Assembly (NCBI GenBank): GCA_965656785.1
Contig: CBFHLY010000003.1
Span: 66,194 to 130,193, forward strand
Reading direction: 5' to 3'
Origin: JALQTD01 sp965656785
GTDB lineage: Bacteria; Bacteroidota; Bacteroidia; Flavobacteriales_D; Sanyastnellaceae
Length of the DNA stretch: 64,000 nucleotides
Positions 32,960 to 42,700 of the stretch are shown piece after piece. Every line of letters starts with the position of its first letter. The stretch's first letter is position 1. The notes beneath the pieces are model-generated. The model ran no database searches. It saw nothing but the letters and a program-made list of their open reading frames with translations, and was not told the origin of the DNA. Position numbers and translations under genes: made by a program.

Positions 32960-34075
32960 TCAGCGGGCGCGCCGCGAGCGGCCCTGTTGGAAGTCGGTGA
33001 AAATGGTGTCGCTCAGGCCTTGGAGGCCCGTGAAAAACGCGCGCCCTTGGTTCGCCTCGGTGAACGTTTCGACGAACTCCTGCAGCTGCGGGTCGGTGGC
33101 GATCATGAACGTCGTGATGGGGATGCCCAACTTCCGGCATTGTCGGGCCAAATTGTAACACCGGCCCGTAATCAGCGGATCGAGCATCCACGAAGGGTTC
33201 TTGTAGTACCCGGTCGGTTCGCTGGGGTCGTTCAGGCACGTCGGCTTGCCGTCCGTGATCATGAAAATCTGGCGGTTCGGGGTTTTGCGCCGGCGAAGGA
33301 TGTCCATGGCGAGTTCCAGGCCGGCCGCGGTGTTCGTGTGGAACGGGCCGACTTGCAGGTAGGGCAGCTCGGCGATGTTCACTTCCCACGCGTCGTTGCC
33401 GAAGGCCACGATGTCGAGGTGGTCCTTCGGGTAGCGGGTGAGCACGAGTTCGCTCAGGGCGAGGGCCACCTTCCGCGCGGGGGTGATGCGGTCTTCGCCG
33501 TACAGGATCATGGAGTGAGACAAATCGATCATCAGCACGGTCGACGTGGCCGTCCGCCATTCCCGGTCCTCCACCACGAGGTCGTTCTCGGTCAGCCGGA
33601 ACGTGCCCGGTCCGTGGTTGATTTGGGCGTTGCGGAGGGAGGCAGAGAAATCGATTTGGTCGAGGCGGTCACCGAATTGGTACGGCCGCCGGTCCTCCGT
33701 CGGTTCGTCGCCAGCGCCGCGATGGCGCGACTTGTGGCCGCCCGAGGTGCCCTTTTTCAGGTTGCCGAAGATTTGATCCAACGCCCGCGAGCGGATGCCC
33801 TGCTCGCCCTTCGCCCCCAAGCGCTGGCCGCCGCCACCGCCGGGACGCTGCTCCCGGATGTAGCCCTTCGCCCGCAACTCCTCCACGAAGTCGTCCACGG
33901 TGTAATCGGGCGTGGTCAGGCTGTGTTGGCGGTCAATTTCACGCAACCAATCGATGGCCTCGTCCACATCGCCCGCGGTGTGCGTGGCGATTTCGAGGAA
34001 CAGCTCAAGCAGGCGCTCGAAGGGCGTGCGTTGGTCGGCATTTGGCCGGAACTCGTGAAAATGGAATCCGCGCAT
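32960..34075 (-). CDS. VWA-domain protein partner of the AAA+ ATPase
   Basis: The 371-residue product ends in a von Willebrand A domain (about 176-360) with a complete MIDAS-type motif DLSHSM at 184-189 and a later TDGKPT block near 275. The N-terminal 170 residues are helical with a glycine-rich linker (QRPGGGGGQRLG) and a charged stretch, as in CoxE/YehP-like proteins. The start ATG 34075 is preferred because upstream in-frame codons fall in the intergenic space and inside ispG. It is divergent from ispG, with 63 bp between the starts. Function follows the paired ATPase and is not known. Confidence 0.87.
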   Translation of the reverse strand: MRGFHFHEFRPNADQRTPFERLLELFLEIATHTAGDVDEAIDWLREIDRQHSLTTPDYTVDDFVEELRAKGYIREQRPGGGGGQRLGAKGEQGIRSRALDQIFGNLKKGTSGGHKSRHRGAGDEPTEDRRPYQFGDRLDQIDFSASLRNAQINHGPGTFRLTENDLVVEDREWRTATSTVLMIDLSHSMILYGEDRITPARKVALALSELVLTRYPKDHLDIVAFGNDAWEVNIAELPYLQVGPFHTNTAAGLELAMDILRRRKTPNRQIFMITDGKPTCLNDPSEPTGYYKNPSWMLDPLITGRCYNLARQCRKLGIPITTFMIATDPQLQEFVETFTEANQGRAFFTGLQGLSDTIFTDFQQGRSRRAR

Positions 34076-34106
34076 GGTACAGGAACAAATAACTTGAAGA
34101 AAGGGT

Positions 34107-34134
34107 TTGCACATTGACCCGTCCGCTAATTTCG
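34107..34134 (+). promoter_or_regulatory. Promoter of ispG
   Basis: TTG at 34107-34109 (part of TTTG) and TAATTTCG at 34127-34134 are 17 bases apart. The -7 box ends four bases before the ispG ATG, so the transcript should begin at the start codon. Confidence 0.6.
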
Positions 34135-34138
34135 CACC

Positions 34139-36079
34139 ATGCAGCACGCCAACTACTGCCCCGACCGATTCAATTACGAACGCCGCGCCTCGCACCCCGT
34201 TCGCATCGGTGCCCTCACCTTAGGAGGAGATGCCCCCATCCGATTGCAGTCCATGACCACCACCGACACCCTCGACATCGAGGGCACCGTGGCGCAGTCG
34301 CTGCGCATGATCGAGGCGGGCTGCGAGCTAGTGCGCATCACCGCGCCTTCCAAGCGGGAAGCGGCAGCACTCGGCGAAATCAAGGCCGCCCTCGCTGCGG
34401 CCGGCCACGGGGACGTGCCCGTCGTGGCGGACATCCACTTCACCCCCAACGCGGCCGAAGTCGCGGCCGATCACGTCGAGAAAATTCGCGTCAATCCCGG
34501 CAACTACGCCGACAAAAAGAAGTTCGAGGAAATCGAATACACGGACGCGTCCTATGCGGCAGAACTCGAACGGATTCGGTCCAAGTTCACGCCGCTCGTC
34601 CTGAAGTGCAAGGAATTGGGTCGGGCGATGCGCATCGGCACCAACCACGGTTCGTTGAGCGATCGCATCATGAGCCGGTTTGGGGACACCGCAGAGGGGA
34701 TGGTCGAAAGCGCGTTGGAGTTTTTGCGGATCTGCCGGGAGCACGATTACCACGATTTGGTCATCAGCATGAAGTCTTCGAATCCGCAAGTCATGGTGCA
34801 CGCTTACCGGCTGCTCGTGGCCCGCATGGACGAAGAAGGCATGGACTATCCGCTTCACCTCGGGGTGACGGAAGCGGGCGATGGCGAAGACGGGCGCATC
34901 AAGAGTGCTGTGGGCATCGGGACGCTGCTTGAAGACGGCATCGGCGACACGGTCCGGGTTTCCCTGACGGAAGCTCCCGAGGCCGAAATCCCCGTGGCCC
35001 GCAAGCTCGTGGAGCGCTATGCTCAGCGCGCGAAAGGCCAAGCGCTGCCCGTCGAGGGTGCGGAGTGGAATCCGTTCGAATACACCCGGCGGGTGACGCG
35101 GGAAGTCGGAAACATCGGCGGAAAGCAGGTCCCGGTGGTGGTGCATTCGCTGGGAAAAGTGCCGGTGACGCCAGCGGCCTTCTTCGGCTGTGGGTACCGG
35201 TACAGCGTGCCACTGGACAAATGGAACCTCGACGAATTCGCTTGCGACGTCGTCTACGTGGGTGACCGCGAAGTCCCGTTCGAATTGCCGGGAACGTTGA
35301 GCATTTTGCAGGACGCGGCGGCTTGGACGGGGGCAGAACGTCACATCCCGCTCTTCGACGCTGTTGAATTTGAGCGCGCCGACCTGGCGCCGACCGCAAC
35401 GGCCTTCGTGCGCGCTCACCGCGCGGATTGCGAGCGGCCTGAGTTCATTCAGCGCCTGAACGAAGGGGCTTCGGTCGTGGTCGTGCTGGAGACCCAATCG
35501 GAGCACGCCATGGCGGACTTGCGTGCCGCCACCTTGGCCCTCCAAGCTGCGGGGTGCGACGCGCCCATCGTCATCCGCAGGCAGTTTGACGGCCACGACC
35601 CGGAAACGTTCCAGCTGCACATGGCCACCGATGCAGGAGGACTGTTGCTCGATGGGATGGGGGACGGGGTTTGGCTTGAAGCCGATCACATTCCGCTCCA
35701 ATTGCGCAACTCCACAGCCTTCGGCATCCTGCAAGCGACGCGAACGCGCATCTCAAAAACCGAGTACATCAGCTGCCCAAGTTGCGGCCGAACCCTGTTC
35801 GACTTGCAGGAAACGACGGCGAAGATCCGCGCCGTCACCTCTCACCTCAAGGGCATTAAAATCGGCATCATGGGCTGCATCGTCAACGGACCTGGAGAAA
35901 TGGCCGATGCCGACTATGGATACGTCGGGACCGGACCGGGCGTCATCACGTTGTACAAGGAGCGGGATGTCGTCCAACGCAACGTGCCCGCGGAGGAAGC
36001 CGTGGATGCGCTCATCGAGCTCATTCGCTCGCACGGAGACTGGGTTGAACCCGTTGTAAAGGACGAGGCCGGGGTCTGA
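34139..36079 (+). CDS. ispG: 4-hydroxy-3-methylbut-2-en-1-yl diphosphate synthase, long form
   Basis: IspG reduces MEcPP to HMBPP in the MEP pathway with a 4Fe-4S cluster. At 646 residues it is the long, three-domain form also seen in plants, with a large insert (about 285-530) between the TIM barrel and the cluster domain; short bacterial IspG has about 370-400 residues. The barrel starts RIGALTLGGDAPIRLQSMTT. The cluster ligands are SCPSCGRTLFDLQE (near 543) and GCIVNGPGEMADADYGYVG (near 580), both intact. The upstream box TAATTTCG fixes the start. dxs, the first enzyme of the pathway, is 24 kb away. A strong hairpin spans the stop codon. Confidence 0.96.
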   Translation: MQHANYCPDRFNYERRASHPVRIGALTLGGDAPIRLQSMTTTDTLDIEGTVAQSLRMIEAGCELVRITAPSKREAAALGEIKAALAAAGHGDVPVVADIHFTPNAAEVAADHVEKIRVNPGNYADKKKFEEIEYTDASYAAELERIRSKFTPLVLKCKELGRAMRIGTNHGSLSDRIMSRFGDTAEGMVESALEFLRICREHDYHDLVISMKSSNPQVMVHAYRLLVARMDEEGMDYPLHLGVTEAGDGEDGRIKSAVGIGTLLEDGIGDTVRVSLTEAPEAEIPVARKLVERYAQRAKGQALPVEGAEWNPFEYTRRVTREVGNIGGKQVPVVVHSLGKVPVTPAAFFGCGYRYSVPLDKWNLDEFACDVVYVGDREVPFELPGTLSILQDAAAWTGAERHIPLFDAVEFERADLAPTATAFVRAHRADCERPEFIQRLNEGASVVVVLETQSEHAMADLRAATLALQAAGCDAPIVIRRQFDGHDPETFQLHMATDAGGLLLDGMGDGVWLEADHIPLQLRNSTAFGILQATRTRISKTEYISCPSCGRTLFDLQETTAKIRAVTSHLKGIKIGIMGCIVNGPGEMADADYGYVGTGPGVITLYKERDVVQRNVPAEEAVDALIELIRSHGDWVEPVVKDEAGV

Positions 36080-36099
36080 TGCGCCAGTCCCCGGCCTCG
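36064..36099 (+). terminator. Strong hairpin overlapping the ispG stop codon
   Basis: CGAGGCCGGGG and CCCCGGCCTCG form a perfect 11-bp stem with a 14-base loop that contains the ispG stop TGA. No T-run follows, so it is either an imperfect terminator or an RNA-stability element. Confidence 0.55.
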
Positions 36100-36344
36100 A
36101 GCTTGTCGTGACCGCTTAACCTCACTTGGGACAAAGCTACTTTGCAAGACCTGACAAGAAAGTGAAAAAGCGCAAAAAAGCGTTGCGTGTCATACTTGCG
36201 CACATTCACACATCACCAATTAGTTGACTTTCAAATACTCAGGTGTTTGTTGTCATGCTGAGAACATGACACCTCATGCTCCTGACTTACCCGAACGATT
36301 CGAGACCAGGCTTCCGATTGTCACCTAATTTTTCCACCTCTACT
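36100..36344. other. Convergent intergenic region with a dyad
   Basis: These 245 bases lie between the 3' ends of ispG and the small membrane-protein gene and hold no convincing gene. They are A/T-richer than the surroundings and contain the dyad TGTCATG-N7-CATGACA at 36251-36271, with an overlapping pair AGGTGT (36241-36246) and ACACCT (36269-36274). No T-run follows either arm. The function is unclear. Confidence 0.5.
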
Positions 36345-36887
36345 TCATTTCAGCCCCGAACTGAGCCATCCGAGCAACGCCCATGGCACGATGGCGTCGA
36401 GCAAATAAGCCCAAATGTCCGGGTCAGCGAACCAAATGAAGTTGGTGTACGGAATGAACAAGAAGCCCATCACCCCAACTCCCATCGAGGTGAGCAACCG
36501 CTGCTTGAGGCCCCCATCCACTTTCCTCAAAAGGGCGTGCAACATCCAAGCAATGATCATGCACACGAGGAATCCCCGCACGAGGTTCATCCCCATCCCA
36601 GAGTAACTGTGGTTTCTCCGAAAGTTGATTCGGGCGTGGCTGCTGCCTTCGTGAGCGGCTTGCCACGCCTCCATCGCAGCGGCATCTTCCATCAACTCAG
36701 GACCAGGTTGGCCCAATACGTACATGCCACTCTCCAATCCGGAGGCCTCCAGCGCGGCCAGGATTTCATCCTGAAGCGGCGTGTATGCCATCGAACTCAT
36801 GTGGAACGCGGGGAAAGCAAAGGCCAAAAACTGCCAGGTGAACAAGATCAACCCGCCCAACACAGCAAACAGAAAACGGTTTTTCAT
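36345..36887 (-). CDS. Conserved membrane protein of unknown function
   Basis: The 180-residue product has an N-terminal hydrophobic segment (about 6-28), a soluble part (about 30-95) and three C-terminal segments (about 100-175). The soluble part carries YTPLQDEILAAL and a GMYVLGQPGPE stretch that I remember in similar Bacteroidota proteins of unknown function. The N-terminal segment is uncleaved in appearance, so the loop should be periplasmic. The upstream neighbour is the LRR protein, 66 bp away on the same strand. No catalytic motif is visible. Confidence 0.68.
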   Translation of the reverse strand: MKNRFLFAVLGGLILFTWQFLAFAFPAFHMSSMAYTPLQDEILAALEASGLESGMYVLGQPGPELMEDAAAMEAWQAAHEGSSHARINFRRNHSYSGMGMNLVRGFLVCMIIAWMLHALLRKVDGGLKQRLLTSMGVGVMGFLFIPYTNFIWFADPDIWAYLLDAIVPWALLGWLSSGLK

Positions 36888-36953
36888 CGAAAATGGAAAT
36901 GGTTCAGGGCCTGAAGATGCACCAAAATCCCAATTCCGTGCTTCAGTCCGCGC

Positions 36954-38651
36954 TCACTCGTCGTATTTCACCTTGCAATCCGGCAACTTCGACTGCCATG
37001 AAATGGCGGTAGCAGCCGGGATTTGGGTTCCTCGAAGGTCCAGGACGCGCAGCTCGGAACAGTTCGCCAACGACTCGGGCAAATCCGTTAGGGGATTTCC
37101 TTTGAGCAACAGCTTCTTCAGCGTGCCCAGTTCGCCAATGGATGCAGGCAACGCCGTCAACGCGTTGCTGGTGAGCACCAACGTTTGGAGGGTTCCACAG
37201 CGCGCGATGGATGCGGGGAGTTCGGTGAAAGCCATGCCACTCACATCGAGGTAGGCCAACCGATCAATGCCGATGATTTCCTCGGGCATGGCACCGCCCA
37301 TCAAATCCCGGTCAAGGAGCGGATTCAAACGCAGCATGTATCCGCCGATGGTCTGCTCGAGGCGTGCACCGAGGCGCTGTTCCAAGGTCAGTTCAGTCTC
37401 CGCAGCCGCTTGGTTCTCGGGAGCATCGGCCTCCGCCTCGGCCTTCCAGTTGCGCAAGGCCTCCGTGAATCCAGCGTACACATCGGAACCGGAGAACATG
37501 TCCACGTCCTTGTTCTCCGAACGCTTGCCCAAAACGTCTTTCAAGTCGATGGCCTTAAACGTTTCCACGGCCTCATCGGGGGCCCATCCGGGGTTCGATG
37601 CTGCGGCCTTGCGCCGGTTGGCAAGCAGGGTTCGCTGGGCTTCGATTTGGGCCCATTCCGGCTCCATGGCCGCGGTCATGCTGCGGGCCGCTTGCAGGTG
37701 ACGGGCGCACGCGGCGAAATCGCCCCGGTACAAGTGGCCCTGGGCCAAGTTCAGGTGCAGCGCCCGCGCCACGACCTTGTTTACGTCCGCTTTCGGATTC
37801 AACAGGTCAGCGCGCTCCAACCACGTGCTCCACGTCGCCATCGGCCCATCAAGGGCTTCCCAGTTCTGCGCTTCGAAGGCTGCGACAGCGGCCTCTTGCG
37901 CCGCGTCCAATTCCGTGTAGTCCACCTTGCGGTTTTTCGCCGTGGCCACTTCAACGCTGGCCTTGACGTCATTGAAATACAACCGGGTCTCCAAGACGTC
38001 GACCATGGTGGACAACTGGGTCAGGACCGACTTTCGGCGGATGAACCGTTCGGCCTCGGAGGTGCGCACCGCCGTTTCAAGCTCCGTCTCTGACCGGTAG
38101 TCCAATTTCGATTTCGAATAGCTGAAGCCTCCCTTGCTCGATTCGATGACGGAAATCTTCTCGTTGCCGTAGCGGACGTTCACGCCAGCGGGCAACTCAA
38201 AACCGTCGAGGAGGTTGCCCGCTGCGTCCGTGATTTGGACCGTCAAGGGCTGCTCGTAATCGACTTGGTACCAGTACGTCATCTCCTCGCCCTTAACCGC
38301 CTCGCTCTTCGCCGTCCGGCGGCCCATCGACCCCTCACCGAGGGCGACTTGAACCAACAGCGTCGGGTTCGATTCCACCAAGGCCACCTCCTGTTCCAAC
38401 GTGTAGTACGACATGCCAGCGAACCGCTCACCCGCCTTCAAAATGGCAGCGTTCCCTCCCCAACGACGCAAATCATCCAAACTGAAGTAGTTGGGGTCGG
38501 CATGCACCACGAACTGGATGTTGCGCACGAGGTCCTCTGGGACCGTAGGCACTTCCGTGAAATCGAATTTCGCGGACTTCATGGAAGGCCGTTGAGCGAG
38601 CAGGGGCTGCGCAATGAACAGCGCATACAAGACGATGATTAGGTGTTTCAC
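36954..38651 (-). CDS. Secreted leucine-rich-repeat protein
   Basis: The 565-residue product begins at GTG 38651 with a signal peptide (MKHLIIVLYALFIAQPLLA). Residues 20-400 are not recognised; they start with a segment that pairs with beta-rich stretches (YWYQVDYEQPLTVQITD) and continue into a long helical, Ala-rich region that may be TPR-like. The last 110 residues hold about four leucine-rich repeats of the plain LxxLxxLxLxxNxLxxLP type (for example LVLTSNALTALPASIGELGTL). No T9SS sorting domain is present, so it is probably periplasmic or outer-membrane associated. A role in protein-protein contact is only an inference. Confidence 0.75.
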   Translation of the reverse strand: MKHLIIVLYALFIAQPLLAQRPSMKSAKFDFTEVPTVPEDLVRNIQFVVHADPNYFSLDDLRRWGGNAAILKAGERFAGMSYYTLEQEVALVESNPTLLVQVALGEGSMGRRTAKSEAVKGEEMTYWYQVDYEQPLTVQITDAAGNLLDGFELPAGVNVRYGNEKISVIESSKGGFSYSKSKLDYRSETELETAVRTSEAERFIRRKSVLTQLSTMVDVLETRLYFNDVKASVEVATAKNRKVDYTELDAAQEAAVAAFEAQNWEALDGPMATWSTWLERADLLNPKADVNKVVARALHLNLAQGHLYRGDFAACARHLQAARSMTAAMEPEWAQIEAQRTLLANRRKAAASNPGWAPDEAVETFKAIDLKDVLGKRSENKDVDMFSGSDVYAGFTEALRNWKAEAEADAPENQAAAETELTLEQRLGARLEQTIGGYMLRLNPLLDRDLMGGAMPEEIIGIDRLAYLDVSGMAFTELPASIARCGTLQTLVLTSNALTALPASIGELGTLKKLLLKGNPLTDLPESLANCSELRVLDLRGTQIPAATAISWQSKLPDCKVKYDE

Positions 38652-38739
38652 GGTTCGGGTTCTTGGTGTAAAAATAGCGGGCTCCCCCCGGATTCACTCC
38701 CGCTCTCAGGTTAAATCTGAAGGAAGGCAGGAGCGGACC

Positions 38740-39324
38740 TTACGGTTTGCTGAAGTAACGCTTTTGGTTCAGCAAAATCCAAATCACCGCGCACGAAATC
38801 GCCGCATCAGCGATGTTCCAAATCGGAGGGAATACCTCCCGCCCTTGCCAAGGACCCAAGGGCCACTCCACGGTAAAGTGGAACATGTCCACCACATCGG
38901 CCATGAACCACGAGGCGTACCCATCCGAGGGATCAAATCGCGCTGCCTCGTCCCATCCGGATTTCGTGAAGAACCGACCGTAAAAGACGGAATCGATGAT
39001 GTTGCCCACCGCCCCTGCCCAAATCAGCGCAATCGACCTCAGAAATCCCTTGTGCGCTCCCGTTTTCGCGGCGTGTACGAGGTACCAGCCGATGGCCAAC
39101 GCCGCGAGGACGCGAAAAGCGCGCAAAGCCAACTTGCCCAAATCGCCCGGCAATGCCCAACCGAACGCCATGCCATCGTTCTCGATGAACTGCAGTTCGA
39201 TGAGACCAGGAACCAAGGGCATTCGTTGGCCAATGGTGAAGGTGGTCTTGATGTAAAACTTCAAGAGCTGGTCCGCCAACAAGACGGGCAAGGCCCACAC
39301 GGCCAACAAATTGCCAAGGCGCAT
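38740..39324 (-). CDS. lspA: Lipoprotein signal peptidase II
   Basis: LspA removes signal peptides from diacylated prolipoproteins, such as GldH in this window. The 194-residue product has four membrane segments and the catalytic aspartates Asp111 (in GNIIDSVFYGRF) and Asp173 (in WNIADAAISCAV). The conserved N-terminal motif ENDGMAFG stands in for the usual ENxGAAFG. It is longer than the E. coli enzyme because of an insert around 121-163, which is common in Bacteroidota. The ATG at 39324 lies seven bases after the DksA-like gene, giving the operon ileS, DksA-like, lspA. Confidence 0.93.
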   Translation of the reverse strand: MRLGNLLAVWALPVLLADQLLKFYIKTTFTIGQRMPLVPGLIELQFIENDGMAFGWALPGDLGKLALRAFRVLAALAIGWYLVHAAKTGAHKGFLRSIALIWAGAVGNIIDSVFYGRFFTKSGWDEAARFDPSDGYASWFMADVVDMFHFTVEWPLGPWQGREVFPPIWNIADAAISCAVIWILLNQKRYFSKP

Positions 39325-39331
39325 GCTGGTC

Positions 39332-39703
39332 TTACTGTCGATTCTTCGCTTCGATCGACATCGTCGCGTGCGGCACAAGGCGCAGGCGCTCCTTCGGAAT
39401 GAGCTTGCCCGTGACTCGGCAGACGCCGTACGTCTTATTCTTGATGCGGAGGAGGGCGTTTTCCAAGTTCATGATGAACTTTTGTTGGCGCGCCGCCAAC
39501 TGGGCCGTTTCCTCGCGGCTCATGGTTTCTGAGCCGTCTTCCATCATCTTGAAGGTGGGCGACGTGTCATCGGTGCTGTTGTCGCCCTCGTGGGAGAGGG
39601 CGCGTTGGAGCTCCTGCAAGTTCTCTTTTGCCACTCCGAGTTTCTCTTGAATCAGCGCCTCGAATTCCGCGAGTTCGCTGTCTGAATAACGGGTTTCTGC
39701 CAT
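39332..39703 (-). CDS. DksA/TraR-like protein with degenerate zinc finger
   Basis: The 123-residue product has the coiled-coil N-terminal half and the C-terminal finger of the DksA/TraR family. In the finger only one cysteine, Cys95 (YGVCRVTGKLIPKERL), is left; the second position is Thr and the distal Cys pair is replaced by the PHATMSIEAK end. This zinc-free version is normal in Bacteroidota and sits between ileS and lspA in many species. DksA binds RNA polymerase and modulates promoters with ppGpp; whether this protein does so is unproven. Gaps to its neighbours are 13 and 7 bases. Confidence 0.88.
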   Translation of the reverse strand: MAETRYSDSELAEFEALIQEKLGVAKENLQELQRALSHEGDNSTDDTSPTFKMMEDGSETMSREETAQLAARQQKFIMNLENALLRIKNKTYGVCRVTGKLIPKERLRLVPHATMSIEAKNRQ

Positions 39704-39716
39704 CTCTCTCCGTTTC

Positions 39717-42700
39717 TTAAACCAGTTTTTTCAATGCCAAACCGACGGTCACCCCATCGGTCAGCTCCACTTCTGCCCCTGAGCCGCCTCCGTTCCAATC
39801 CACTTCCTCAGCTAGGACTTCGGCCCGAATATACTCCAAATTCTGTTGGAAAACCCCTTGCAAATCAGCCGGGGCCGAAACCGTCAACGCAATGCGATCC
39901 GTGACCTCGAGGCCGGTGTCCTTGCGGAGGTTTTGGACGCGATTCACCAGCTCCCGGGCAAGTCCTTCGGCCCGCAACGCGTCGTCGAGGACCACGTCGA
40001 GGGCCACCGTCACGCCGCCTTCAACACTGACCGTCCAGCCGGGGATGTCCTGGGTTTGGATTTCCACATCCGAAAGGAGCACCTCCGCAGCGCCTTGGCC
40101 ATCGGACGGCTCCACTTCGATGCGGCCTTCGCGCTCCAATTGCGCCACCTCATCGGCCGTGAACGCATTCACCGCGGCGGCGAGGGCCTTCATTCGCTTG
40201 CCGTAACGCGGTCCCAACGCCTTGAAATCCGGCTTGACCACCTTCACGATGCCCCCGTCTCCGTCGGTCAGCACTTCCAGCGACTTGACGTTCACTTCCG
40301 CCAAGACGAGTTCTTGAACCGCGGCCAAGCGTTGTTGGAGTTCGGACGTGAGCGCAGGCACCATGATGCGGCGCAACGGCTGGCGCACGCGCAGTTTTTC
40401 CCGCTTGCGCAAACTCAGCACCTGCGAAGTGAGTTGCTGCGCCAAGGCCATGCGCGCTTCGAGCTCGGCGTCGATTTTCGAACCGTCGGAAACGGGGAAA
40501 TCCGCGAGGTGCACCGAATCCGACCAGGCATCGGCCGCCTGCGGTCGAACCACCGCCGCACCCAAGTCCCGGTACAATCGGTCCATCACGAACGGCGCAA
40601 TCGGGGCGGACATCAACGCGATGGCTTCGAGGCATTCGATGAGGGTGGCGTACGCGCTGCGCTTGTCCGCCGTCATTTCGCCCTTCCAGAACCGGCGCCG
40701 ACTGAGGCGCACGTGCCAGTTCGACAACTCGTCGACCGTGAAGTCTTGGATGGCGCGGGCCGCCCGCGTTGGCTCGAGGTCTCCGTACGCCGCGTCCACC
40801 TCCGCGATGAGGGAATGGAGGCGCGAGAGGACCCACCGGTCGATCTCGGGGCGGTCCGCAATGGCCGGTGCCACTTCGCTGCCGTCCCATCCGTCAATGT
40901 TCGCGTACAGGGCAAGGAAGTTGTACGTGTTGTGCAGCGTGCCGAAGAACCGGCGGGTGACTTCCCCGATGCCCGCCTCGTCGAACTTGAGGTTGTCCCA
41001 GGGTTGGGCGTTGGAAATCATGTACCAGCGGGTGGCATCCGGGCCGTATTGCTGGAGCGTAGCGAACGGATCCACCGCATTGCCGAGCCGCTTGGACATC
41101 TTTTGGCCGTTCTTGTCGAGGACCAAACCGTTGCTGATCACCGCCTTGTAGGCCACGCGGTCAAAGACCATGGTGGCGATGGCGTGGAGGGTGTAGAACC
41201 AGCCGCGGGTTTGGTCCACGCCTTCCGCGATGAAATCGGCGGGGAACGCGTTGCCTGCGTCGACCTTCTCGCGGTTTTCGAAGGGATAATGCCACTGGGC
41301 GTAGGGCATGCTACCGCTGTCGAACCAAACATCAATCAGGTCCGCCTCCCGGCGCATCGGGCCGCCGGTGGTGGACTTGAGCACGATTTGGTCCACGAAG
41401 TGCTTGTGCAAATCGACCTGGGCGTAATTCTCGGCGCTCATGTCGCCGGCCACAAAGCCCGCGAGCGGATTCGACTCCATCAGGCCGGCCGCCACCGCCT
41501 CTTCGCATGCGGCTTGCAGCTCCTCAACGGACCCGATGCACCGCGTCTCCGACCCGTCCTCCGTCCGCCAAATCGGAATCGGAATGCCCCAAAACCGGCT
41601 CCGGCTCAGGTTCCAATCGTTCAGGTTTTCCAGCCACTTGCCGAAGCGGCCCGTCCCCGTGCTCGCCGGCTTCCACCGGATCGTGTCGTTCAGCTCCGCC
41701 ATGCGTTCCTTCGCCGCCGTCGCCTGGATGAACCAGCTGTCCAGCGGGTAGTACAAAATCGGCTTGTCCGTCCGCCAGCAGTGGGGGTAATTGTGCTCGT
41801 ACTTCTCGACCAAAAACGCCCTGCCCCGCTCCTTCAATCCGATGGCGATTTCCACGTCCACCGACCGTTCTGGCGCCTCGCCCTCGTCGTAGTACTCCTC
41901 TTTTACATAGCGTCCAGCAAGCGGCCCTACGCGGAACCGGCCTTGCAAATCGACCAGCGGAACCGCGTTGCCGTGCTCGTCCTCCACCAACAGCGGCGGC
42001 ACGCCGGCTGCCGCAGCCACCCGCGCGTCGTCCGCACCGAAGGTGGGCGCGGTGTGCACAATGCCCGTTCCGTCCTCGGTGGTCACGAAGTCGCCCGGAA
42101 TCACCCGGAACGCATCGGCCACGTCCTCCAACGGGCTGGCCCAGTCCAACAACTGCTCGTACCGAGCGCCGCACAGGTCTTGGCCTTTGAACGTGGCCAC
42201 CACCTCGTGCTCCGGCGCCTTCTTTCCCCCGAAGTGCTTCCCGATGAGCGCTTCGGCGAGCACCACGAGCACCTCCTCGTCCGTGTAGCGGTTCCGGGTG
42301 CGCACGAGGGCGTAGGTGATGTCCGGTCCGACGGTCAGGGCCGTGTTCGAAGGCAACGTCCACGGGGTGGTCGTCCACGCCAACAAATCCACGGGCAAAT
42401 CCGCCAGCGCCTTCGCGCCTTCGCCGGCATGTGCCTTGATCCGGTTCGCACAATCCACCGGCGTGCGGAACTGCGCCACGACCGTGGTGTCCTTTACATC
42501 GCGGTAGGCACCGGGCTGGTTGAGTTCGTGCGAACTGAGGCCCGTGCCCGCTTTGGGGCTGTACGGCTGGATGGTGTAGCCCTTGTAGATGAGCCCTTTG
42601 TCGTATAACTGCTTCAGCAACCACCACACCGACTCCATGTACTTCGGCTCGTACGTTACGTACGGCGACTCCATGTCAACCCAGTACCCCATCTTGCGGG

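Noticed and set aside
39846..42608. Open frame of 920 codons on the plus strand opposite ileS
   Set aside because: It mirrors the codon structure of ileS (high-GC third positions remove stops in this antisense frame). The product is Arg/His/Val-rich with no motif.
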